14,253 bases of DNA from Candidatus Saccharimonadales bacterium (GTDB lineage: Bacteria; Patescibacteriota; Saccharimonadia; Saccharimonadales; Saccharimonadaceae), in contig JASLCP010000016.1 of assembly GCA_030151825.1 (NCBI GenBank), positions 1 through 14,253 of the forward strand, in the 5' to 3' direction. Below the pieces are notes generated by a model. It was not told the origin of the DNA. It saw only the letters and a list, made by a program, of their open reading frames with translations, and did not search any database. Of this stretch, positions 6,693-12,365 are shown in pieces; position 1 is the stretch's first letter; each line of letters begins with the position of its first letter. The translations under genes and the position numbers were made by a program.

Positions 6693-6728
6693 AAAATGAT
6701 AGTAGAGAGACCAGAGCCTCTCTACTAT
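6693..6728 (-). terminator. Rho-independent terminator of the candidate structured RNA
   Basis: A perfect 11-bp stem, ATAGTAGAGAG (6699-6709) with CTCTCTACTAT (6718-6728), and an 8-base loop. On the minus strand it is followed by CATTTTG, a short U-tract. On the plus strand nothing U-rich follows, so it should work in the minus direction, just upstream of the tRNA-Ala promoter. Confidence 0.6.
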
Positions 6729-6823
6729 TCTGCTGCTGCGCGCCCACCCGGGGCACACGGTTTGTTTTCGTATGTTTGTGTTACGGCGCAAAGTCGGGTT
6801 ACCCCTTTTGCGCACCAGCACTG
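6693..6823 (-). ncRNA. Candidate 131-nt structured small RNA
   Basis: This stretch between tRNA-Ala and the CBU_0592-type gene has no convincing ORF but is highly structured on the minus strand. One hairpin (6813-6786) has a 7-bp GCGCAAA/TTTGCGC stem, a small internal loop, GGG/CCC and a GUAA loop; GNRA tetraloops are typical of real RNA and exist on this strand only. A second hairpin is GCCC/GGGC (6754-6742). The ends 6820-6810 and 6741-6731 are complementary over 10 of 11 positions and compete with the first hairpin for GCGC. A minus promoter (TTGTGC, 17 nt, CATAAT at 6835-6830) predicts a start near 6823, and a terminator closes the unit. I do not recognise it as SRP RNA, 6S, tmRNA, RNase P or a common riboswitch. 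Transcription is inferred. Confidence 0.45.
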
Positions 6824-6829
6824 TTTATC

Positions 6830-6858
6830 ATTATGACGGATATGTTTAAAAAGCACAA
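6830..6858 (-). promoter_or_regulatory. Possible promoter of the candidate small RNA
   Basis: TTGTGC (6858-6853), a 17-nt spacer and CATAAT (6835-6830) on the minus strand; the -10 matches five of six consensus bases and the -35 three of six. Its -35 is 2 bp from the -35 of the plus-strand promoter, and the two share the palindrome CAAGCTTG (6857-6864). Confidence 0.45.
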
Positions 6859-6860
6859 GC

Positions 6861-6889
6861 TTGAAAGAATGCCGCCCCTCTCATATAGT
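6861..6889 (+). promoter_or_regulatory. Promoter of the CBU_0592-type gene
   Basis: TTGAAA (6861-6866), a 17-nt spacer and TATAGT (6884-6889). The predicted start near 6896 is only about three bases before the ATG at 6899, so the message would be essentially leaderless. This promoter decides the start codon of the following gene. Confidence 0.72.
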
Positions 6890-6898
6890 TGTGAAGAC

Positions 6899-7156
6899 AT
6901 GCGTCAAAAGAAAAACACTGCACTCGAATTATTCGGATGGATAGGCTCTATCAGCATACTCGTGAGTTACGCGCTACTCTCTTCCGGTATACTGCGAGGA
7001 GATTCGCTCCTTTATCACGAAATGGCACTTATCGGGGGTCTCGGGCTCACCGCTATTTCATGGTATAAAAAAGTATATCAGCCCATGGTTTTAAACGCTA
7101 TTTTCTCTGTTTTCGCTCTTTTTGCTATTATTCGGCTTGTTTTCTTTGTTAATTAG
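6899..7156 (+). CDS. CBU_0592-type small integral membrane protein
   Basis: An 85-residue protein matching the CBU_0592 pattern as I remember it: a GWIGxxxxLxSYxLLSxG first helix (13-30), a short polar loop with LLYHEMALIGGLGL (37-50), SWYKKVYQPMVLNAIF (54-69), then a hydrophobic C-terminus. Three membrane segments fall at about 9-27, 39-54 and 62-83. The molecular function of the family is unknown to me. The frame is open back to 6776, but the ATG at 6899 gives the usual family length and sits about three bases after the predicted transcription start. The longer forms would start upstream of, or inside, the promoter. It is a lone plus-strand gene with no clear terminator before the RRM gene, so read-through into that gene is possible. 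Confidence 0.85.
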   Translation: MRQKKNTALELFGWIGSISILVSYALLSSGILRGDSLLYHEMALIGGLGLTAISWYKKVYQPMVLNAIFSVFALFAIIRLVFFVN

Positions 7157-7300
7157 TGCTTTTTTTGCAAAACTATGCTTAAATAACAGTGTTCAGAAAC
7201 ATTCGCACGTAAAGTTAGCGTTTTCCCTTGGATCACTCTTTCTTAACTTGTTCGTGATGGTCGATCTGACGAAGTAGTTAATTAAGAGAGAAACGTATCC

Positions 7301-7621
7301 ATGGCACAACAAAATCTTTTCATCGGTAGCCTTGCTTACGCAACAACTGATGATGGCCTCAAAGCTCATTTCGAGCAAGTTGGTCCTGTTGCAAGCGCGC
7401 GTGTTATCACCGACCGTGAAACAGGCCGCAGCAAGGGCTTTGGCTTTGTCGAATTCGAAAACGAAGACGACAACCAAAAAGCTGTCGATCAGTTGAACGG
7501 CAAAGAGCTCGACGGTCGCACGATCAATGTCAGCCTTGCTCGTCCAAAAGAAGATCGCCCACGTCGTGATTTTAACGACGGAGGCAACAACGGTGGTGCA
7601 TTCCGCCAACGCAGCTGGTAA
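7301..7621 (+). CDS. RRM-domain RNA-binding protein
   Basis: 106 residues: one RNA-recognition motif (about 5-83) followed by a short Arg/Gly/Asn-rich tail (about 84-106). RNP2 is LFIGSL (6-11) and RNP1 is KGFGFVEF (45-52), with both aromatic positions that stack on RNA bases present. Single-RRM proteins of this type with a glycine-rich tail are known from cyanobacteria and several other bacteria, where they bind single-stranded RNA and are often cold-induced. Whether that holds here is inference. The AGAGAG about 10 nt before the ATG is a weak Shine-Dalgarno at best. The 144-nt upstream gap has no clear promoter; TGCTTAAAT near 7178 is a poor candidate. A strong terminator follows. Confidence 0.94.
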   Translation: MAQQNLFIGSLAYATTDDGLKAHFEQVGPVASARVITDRETGRSKGFGFVEFENEDDNQKAVDQLNGKELDGRTINVSLARPKEDRPRRDFNDGGNNGGAFRQRSW

Positions 7622-7638
7622 TTTATACTAGCGGCTAC

Positions 7639-7672
7639 AAAATAGACGGTACCCAAGGGTGTCGTCTATTTT
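7639..7672. terminator. Bidirectional terminator between convergent genes
   Basis: A 16-position stem (7639-7654 with 7657-7672) in which 14 positions are Watson-Crick and two are G-U wobbles. The innermost pair must open to form the loop around AA. The stem starts AAAATAGACG and ends CGTCTATTTT, so a T-run follows the GC-rich part on both strands. It serves the RRM gene (plus) and the PGPGW gene (minus), whose stop codon is at 7674-7676. Confidence 0.85.
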
Positions 7673-7673
7673 A

Positions 7674-8039
7674 TTATGCGTGACGAAAGAATGGTGATAC
7701 GACCCAGTTCCAATGAAGCCCCAGAAGGGCATTAATAATACCATAGCCGTTGAGCAGCCAAATTGTCACGATCACTACCGCACAGGTCAGCAACCAAAAA
7801 AAAGCTTTCACAGAGCGAGATTGTCGTGCCAGCCAAGCCTCCCATGCATCATATTTGCCGCGCGCAAATACCAGTACACGCTCCGCCCATTCGAACTCGG
7901 TTGACAAAATACCCAGAGCGATAAAGACGACAAGCCAGCCAGGTCCAGGATACGGAATCATGATAATGCCAGCGACAAGTACAATACCGCCAACAGCACC
8001 GACCGCTATACGTTTTGTCTGACGTTTTACCCGCCCCAT
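7674..8039 (-). CDS. PGPGW (TIGR02611-like) membrane protein
   Basis: A 121-residue protein with the PGPGW motif at 31-35, which names the family, inside a hydrophobic stretch (about 11-47). A polar helix (48-78, EFEWAERVLVFARGKYDAWEAW) and a second membrane region (about 80-108) follow. The basic N-terminus (MGRVKRQTKR) suggests an inside orientation. The biochemical function of the family is not known. The ATG at 8039 shares its A with the TAA stop of the HAM1-like gene (TAATG), so translation is probably coupled. No independent Shine-Dalgarno is seen. Longer in-frame starts up to 8087 lie within the HAM1-like gene and are unnecessary. A bidirectional terminator follows. Confidence 0.88.
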   Translation of the reverse strand: MGRVKRQTKRIAVGAVGGIVLVAGIIMIPYPGPGWLVVFIALGILSTEFEWAERVLVFARGKYDAWEAWLARQSRSVKAFFWLLTCAVVIVTIWLLNGYGIINALLGLHWNWVVSPFFRHA

Positions 8040-8611
8040 TATACAGCCGTCTCGTACGTTTGATACCACACACCAAACTGCTGCCAATGCTCTAATTCCT
8101 CACCAGCAGAAGCCAACTCACCCGCCTCGAGCTGCTCGGCCATCGTTTTGTCACCGTACAGCACGACGACTTTTTCGAACGATTCTTCGTCGTCATCACG
8201 GCCACGCGGTGTGTCGACAAAATGCCCTTCATAATCAGACTGAAAATGTTTAAGCGTCGTGCCATCATAAAAGGCGACATGTTCATGACACATAATCCGT
8301 TTGTCGTTATGATGTCGCATCATTCCCAGCCAATCTTCGGGTTGCAACCATGCACCAATATCCTTCATGTATGCACCGGGAAACCCGCCGAGCGCCGGAA
8401 CCGACCAACTTGTATCAGACACGACAACTGGTCGCCCTGTTACTGCAAAGGCTGTGCGCGCCTTTGCCTTGGTGACTTCTACCGGATCACGATGTTGAAT
8501 TTCATCCATTGCGATTTTTTGCGGCAATACCGTCACGTCATACGGCTGTAATGTTGCCATCGCCTCTGCAATTTTACGTTGATTGCCTGTCGCGAATATC
8601 ACCTGTTTCAT
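8039..8611 (-). CDS. Divergent HAM1/RdgB-like non-canonical NTP pyrophosphatase
   Basis: 190 residues. The N-terminus FATGNQRKIAEA (6-17), the DEIQ (36-39), the KAKARTAF segment (48-55) and SDTSWSVPALGGFPGAY (65-81) match the ITPase fold that hydrolyses dITP, XTP and ITP to monophosphates. D66 occupies the catalytic aspartate position, but the usual EDSGL reads SDTSW. YEGHF and PRG (135-137) are kept, while the canonical GFGYDP and C-terminal SHR motifs are missing. It is thus a divergent member whose substrate may differ; a related kinase-like or NTPase role is possible. TGATACACT (8626-8618) ends six bases before the ATG and there is no Shine-Dalgarno, so the message is probably leaderless. 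It overlaps the PGPGW gene by one base. Confidence 0.85.
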   Translation of the reverse strand: MKQVIFATGNQRKIAEAMATLQPYDVTVLPQKIAMDEIQHRDPVEVTKAKARTAFAVTGRPVVVSDTSWSVPALGGFPGAYMKDIGAWLQPEDWLGMMRHHNDKRIMCHEHVAFYDGTTLKHFQSDYEGHFVDTPRGRDDDEESFEKVVVLYGDKTMAEQLEAGELASAGEELEHWQQFGVWYQTYETAV

Positions 8612-8617
8612 ATACTT

Positions 8618-8626
8618 AGTGTATCA
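8618..8626 (-). promoter_or_regulatory. Extended -10 promoter giving leaderless HAM1-like mRNA
   Basis: TGATACACT (8626-8618) followed by six bases and the ATG at 8611, which places the predicted +1 at the start codon. No -35 is recognised. It sits in the 18-nt gap after the ABC permease stop, so the HAM1-like gene can be expressed apart from the transporter. Confidence 0.6.
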
Positions 8627-8629
8627 AAG

Positions 8630-9373
8630 TTATGACGATTCTTTTCGACGCAATGTCAGGCTCGCAAGCAACAATGCGACGACGATACACGCGCCAATCA
8701 CCAATACGTCACGCCACATATCAGTCGATATCGCCATCTCGTGCGTGACTTGATTCAATGCATCAACCGCATAGGTCAGCGGCAGATAATAAGCGATTGT
8801 TTCTAGTACGTTCGGCAGTGCGGCCAACGGCACGAATAGCCCACAGATGATGATTTGCGGAAAGATAAATGCCGGCATAAATTGCACCGCTTGAAACTCA
8901 GTACGGGCAAACGCACTGGCTAATAGTCCCAGCGCCACGCCCAATAGTGTATCAAGCATCGCGACCATAATCACAAACCATAGCGGCCCCGTCACTTCCA
9001 TGCCAAGCAGGTAAATCGCAACAGCACTCGTAATCAGCGACTGCACTGCGCCAAACAAGCTAAACGCCAACGCATAGCCGATAATGATATCGCTTTTAGC
9101 GACCGGCATCGCCATTAATCGCTCTAACGTTCCGCCCGTACGTTCGCGCAATGTCGTAATACTCGTCACCAAAAACATAATTACAAATGGAAACACCCCG
9201 AGCATCGCTGGTGCAATCATATCGAATGTCTGTTGATTATCCGAAAACACCCAAGCCAACAGCACCATAAGGATCGACGGTGCGATAAACATCAATGCAA
9301 TCGTGCGTTTGTCGTGCGAAAGTTGTTGCAAAATACGACGGCTGGTCGCCAAGGTTGCCTGCACATGGTACAT
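8630..9373 (-). CDS. ABC-2 type transporter permease
   Basis: A 247-residue membrane subunit with about six transmembrane segments, after a cytoplasmic N-terminal helix (1-24). The TLRERTGGTLERLMAMPVAKSDIIIGY segment after helix 2 is the hallmark cytoplasmic stretch of ABC-2 exporters, and the LPLTYAVDALN region near residue 207 is also typical. Such permeases export drugs, lipids, polysaccharides or peptides; the substrate cannot be told from sequence. The ATG begins one base after the stop of the ATPase gene, so the two are made together. The extracytoplasmic loops are short and there is no fused domain. Confidence 0.93.
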   Translation of the reverse strand: MYHVQATLATSRRILQQLSHDKRTIALMFIAPSILMVLLAWVFSDNQQTFDMIAPAMLGVFPFVIMFLVTSITTLRERTGGTLERLMAMPVAKSDIIIGYALAFSLFGAVQSLITSAVAIYLLGMEVTGPLWFVIMVAMLDTLLGVALGLLASAFARTEFQAVQFMPAFIFPQIIICGLFVPLAALPNVLETIAYYLPLTYAVDALNQVTHEMAISTDMWRDVLVIGACIVVALLLASLTLRRKESS

Positions 9374-9374
9374 G

Positions 9375-10082
9375 TTATGCGTCCTCCCGAATCATTGTTT
9401 CAAATGCCACACCAACAGTCTTTGCGTGTGCTTTTTCAAGCAGTCCTTTGCGACTATCGTTCCAAAGCACCGAGCCCTCTCGGAGCAAGATAATATCGTC
9501 GCAGCGCTCGGCCTCATCCATGACATGGCTCGATACCAGCACGGTTTTTCCCGACTCTACGAACGCACGGAATAGTGCCCATAAATCATTTCGCAGTAGC
9601 GGATCAAGACCGACGGTTGGCTCATCTAAAATAAGGACGTCCGGACTACCGAGTAGCGCCACTGCTAAACTCACTCGCGCCCGTTGACCGCCCGATAATG
9701 ACCCCGCTAACTGATCTGTATACTTTGTCAGTTGCACTTGATTGATGACTGTATCGCTCGATTTCTTTTGGCCGATCATTGCCGCAAAATACGCGATATT
9801 TTGCCTGACTGTCAGATCATCATAAATCGCTGGACGTTGCGTCACATAACCAATTTTCGAACGAAGCACCGCTGTACCTGCGGGCATGTCAAGAACGGTT
9901 AATTCACCCTGATATCGCTGCACACCAACCATCGCTCGCATTAGTGTCGTCTTGCCCGAACCACTTGGGCCAATCAATCCCGTAATTGATCCTGCCCGCA
10001 CGTCGATATCAAGTGATGGCAAAATAACCTGGCCACCTTTTTGCACCATGAGTTTATGTGATTTAATTGCCGTATGTGCCAT
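9375..10082 (-). CDS. ABC transporter ATP-binding protein
   Basis: 235 residues with every ABC ATPase motif intact: Walker A GPSGSGKT (38-45), Q-loop Q82, signature LSGGQ (129-133), Walker B VLILDE with catalytic E154, the D-loop GLD, and switch H186. It pairs with the ABC-2 permease that starts one base after its stop, forming an exporter with two copies of each subunit. The last ~35 residues form a short C-terminal extension. The ATG at 10082 follows TACAAT (10095-10090) by seven bases without a Shine-Dalgarno, again suggesting a leaderless message and marking the start of a two-gene transcription unit. It lies 30 nt after the DUF1653 gene. Confidence 0.96.
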   Translation of the reverse strand: MAHTAIKSHKLMVQKGGQVILPSLDIDVRAGSITGLIGPSGSGKTTLMRAMVGVQRYQGELTVLDMPAGTAVLRSKIGYVTQRPAIYDDLTVRQNIAYFAAMIGQKKSSDTVINQVQLTKYTDQLAGSLSGGQRARVSLAVALLGSPDVLILDEPTVGLDPLLRNDLWALFRAFVESGKTVLVSSHVMDEAERCDDIILLREGSVLWNDSRKGLLEKAHAKTVGVAFETMIREDA

Positions 10083-10089
10083 AGTGCTT

Positions 10090-10095
10090 ATTGTA
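10090..10095 (-). promoter_or_regulatory. -10 box giving leaderless ABC ATPase mRNA
   Basis: TACAAT (10095-10090), then seven bases, then ATG 10082, the same geometry as at leuS and murF. There is no TG extension and no convincing -35, so on its own it would be weak. The repeated spacing makes it credible. Confidence 0.5.
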
Positions 10096-10112
10096 CGCTA
10101 ATTAAAGCCCCG

Positions 10113-10337
10113 TTAGGTAACTTTCTCGAATCTTGGTTTTGTTTCGCCATTTATTTCAACAGTTTCTGTGAACATGACATAAGGTCGCGCGAATAACTCA
10201 TGGTCACTTTTATACAGCGGCTTATAAATGACAAGCAGTTCATCCGTTTCGGTCTGGTGTGCAATCCCCAGCACTTCGTAGGTACGTCCCGTTTTTGCGT
10301 GGCGATACGTGCCACATAAAGAAAGCCTATCACTCAT
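10113..10337 (-). CDS. DUF1653 domain protein
   Basis: A 74-residue protein that is almost entirely one DUF1653 domain: GTYRHAKTGRTYEVLGIAHQTETDELLVIYKPLY, then LFARPYVMFTETVEINGETKPRFEKV. The family pattern is GxYxHxKGxxYxVLGxAxxSETxExxVxYxxLY followed by WxRPxxMFxExVxxxGxxxPRF. The function is unknown. ATG 10337 is chosen; a GTG immediately upstream at 10340 would add one residue. Either start lies a few bases after the ligA TGA stop, so the gene is the last member of the htpX-to-ligA unit and probably translationally coupled to ligA. Confidence 0.9.
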   Translation of the reverse strand: MSDRLSLCGTYRHAKTGRTYEVLGIAHQTETDELLVIYKPLYKSDHELFARPYVMFTETVEINGETKPRFEKVT

Positions 10338-10343
10338 CACCGT

Positions 10344-12365
10344 TCATCCAATCAGCTTGCGAAATGTTTCTTCGTTAATGATTTTCGTACCATAACTTTC
10401 AGCCTTTTTGAGCTTTGATGCGCCGACTTTGCCGCCCGCCACAAGGTAGGTCGTATCTTTGCCGACGCTGGTCTGGAACGTCCCGCCAAGTGCACGAATT
10501 TTTTCGGCCGCTTCGTCACGGCCCATCGTCGCCAGCGTACCAGTTACCACAAAACTCTGTCCCGTTAATTTACCGCCTGACTTCCTCACGTAATGTGGCC
10601 GCACACCAAGTGCTGTAAACGTATCAAGCAGTGTGATATTATCTTCGTCGGCAAACCACGTCACAACTGATTCTGCAACGATTTTACCAACACCATCAAC
10701 TTCTTCGAGTTGCTCGAGCGTCGCCCGTTTTAATGACTCGATCGACTCAAACCGACGAGCCAAATCAATTGCTGTCTGTGCGCCGACATGACGAATTCCT
10801 AGACCCAGAATGAACTTTTCGAGTGGTGGTGTCTTTTTTCCTTGGATTGCCGCCACAAGTTTTCGTGCTGACAAGTCAGCAAATCGATCAAGTTTTATGA
10901 CATCTTCGTAGGTCAGCGCATAAATATCCGCGACGCTTTTAACAAGCCCAGCATCAACCAGCGCAACGACATTTTTCTCGCCCAACGTGTCAATATCAAG
11001 TGCACCCTTACTTGCATAGTATTCGACGGCACGTTTCAGAATAAGATCACTACTCGATCCCTTGACGCGATAGACAACATCGTTACCCTGGCGCTCAAAC
11101 TCGAGTTCGGGATATTGTTCGGCAAGTGCCTGTTCGTAGTTAAATTTCTTGGCTGATTTTGGTCGAAGCTCAGTCACGACACTTTCGACCTGTGGAATGA
11201 TGTCACCGGCCTTAAAAATCACGACCGTATCACCAATCCGCACATCCTTTCGGGCGATTTCGTCAGCGTTATGAAGACTAGCATGTTGCACTGTCGTACC
11301 GGCGACCTGCACTGGGTCAAATACCGCCACGGGTGTTGCCGCACCAGTTCGGCCAATGCTTATTACGATATCTTGGACGACGGTCGTCGCTTGCTCGGCG
11401 GCGTATTTGTAGGCAACGGCCGCACGTGGCTGCTTGCCGACAACGCCCAGCTGCGTAAACTGTGCTCGATCATTTACCTTGACAACCAAGCCATCGGTAT
11501 TGAACGGCAAATCGTGACGCTTTTCATCCCATTCATGAATAAATGCCATGACATCGTGTATCAAAGAAAACGTCGTAGCCTGTTGGTTGCGCCGTAATCC
11601 TAATGCAGTCAACGTTTCGTATGCAAAACTATTCGTGGGAATATCGCTAGATTCATCACGCAACAAATCATAGGCAATAAACGTCAGCGGTCGCGCCGCC
11701 ACCAGCTTTGGATCAAGCTGGCGAATCGTTCCGGCTGCCAAGTTTCGCGGGTTTTTAAACTCTGGTTCGCTGCGTTCGCGCTGTCGTTTATTCAGCATTT
11801 CAAAATCTTTTTTGAGCATGACAATTTCACCGCGAATTTCGGTACGACCCACCAGAAATTGTTCGAATCCTTTTTGTCGGTGTAGTCGCAGCGGCACATT
11901 CTTTATGGTGCGTACATTATTCGTCACGTCCTCGCCAACAAAACTGTCGCCACGCGTCACCGCCTGCTCTAGCACGCCATCGCGGTAGACTAACGCACAC
12001 GCCAGACCGTCCATTTTGATATCAGCAAAAAATTCGTGCTTTTTACCAGGTAATAATTTGTCCATACGCGTCACCCATGCCTGTACATCCTCAGGGCTAA
12101 ACACATCATTGAGACTCAACATACGCGTACTATGCGTGACTTTTTGAAAGCCATCTTTTAGCTCATTACCTACTCGCTGGGTTGGACTGTCTGGCGTCAC
12201 CAATTCCGGATGATTCCCTTCGATTTGTTTCAGCTCGGCAAACAGCCCATCATACACCGCATCACTCACACTTGGCTCGTCACGCACATGATATTCGTAA
12301 CTGTACCGGTTCAGCAATTCGCGAAGTTCGTCGGCGCGACGATTAGGCGGGACTTGCGTCATCAT
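10344..12365 (-). CDS. ligA: NAD-dependent DNA ligase lacking zinc-finger cysteines
   Basis: LigA seals nicks in replication and repair using NAD+. The 673 residues show the N-terminal Ia domain (LLNRYSYEYHVRDEPSVSD), the adenylation motif KMDG with active lysine K117, DGLVVKVN (291-298), an OB fold, HhH repeats (about 490-575) and a C-terminal BRCT domain (about 597-673). The four cysteines of the usual zinc finger, expected around 405-440, are all missing, and the protein has only one cysteine (C123). ATG 12365 is chosen because AAAGG lies 6 nt upstream; TTG codons extend the frame to 12371 and a second ATG follows at 12362. The 5' end overlaps the membrane protein gene by 23 nt. Confidence 0.97.
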   Translation of the reverse strand: MMTQVPPNRRADELRELLNRYSYEYHVRDEPSVSDAVYDGLFAELKQIEGNHPELVTPDSPTQRVGNELKDGFQKVTHSTRMLSLNDVFSPEDVQAWVTRMDKLLPGKKHEFFADIKMDGLACALVYRDGVLEQAVTRGDSFVGEDVTNNVRTIKNVPLRLHRQKGFEQFLVGRTEIRGEIVMLKKDFEMLNKRQRERSEPEFKNPRNLAAGTIRQLDPKLVAARPLTFIAYDLLRDESSDIPTNSFAYETLTALGLRRNQQATTFSLIHDVMAFIHEWDEKRHDLPFNTDGLVVKVNDRAQFTQLGVVGKQPRAAVAYKYAAEQATTVVQDIVISIGRTGAATPVAVFDPVQVAGTTVQHASLHNADEIARKDVRIGDTVVIFKAGDIIPQVESVVTELRPKSAKKFNYEQALAEQYPELEFERQGNDVVYRVKGSSSDLILKRAVEYYASKGALDIDTLGEKNVVALVDAGLVKSVADIYALTYEDVIKLDRFADLSARKLVAAIQGKKTPPLEKFILGLGIRHVGAQTAIDLARRFESIESLKRATLEQLEEVDGVGKIVAESVVTWFADEDNITLLDTFTALGVRPHYVRKSGGKLTGQSFVVTGTLATMGRDEAAEKIRALGGTFQTSVGKDTTYLVAGGKVGASKLKKAESYGTKIINEETFRKLIG

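Noticed and set aside
6731..6820. Identification of the structured RNA as SRP RNA, 6S RNA or a c-di-GMP riboswitch.
   Set aside because: The conserved SRP domain IV core, the 6S central bubble layout and the GEMM core were looked for and are not present; only generic hairpins and a GNRA loop are supported.
6776..6898. Longer N-terminus for the CBU_0592-type protein.
   Set aside because: These codons lie upstream of, or within, the predicted promoter, and the added residues are not membrane-like; the 85-residue form fits the family length.
7193..7609. A 138-codon minus-strand open frame opposite the RRM gene.
   Set aside because: RNP1 and RNP2 are perfect on the plus strand, and the minus frame has no family resemblance or start signals.
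8040..8087. Longer PGPGW protein starting at 8087.
   Set aside because: It overlaps the HAM1-like gene for 48 nt, whereas TAATG gives a normal coupled start with a typical basic N-terminus.
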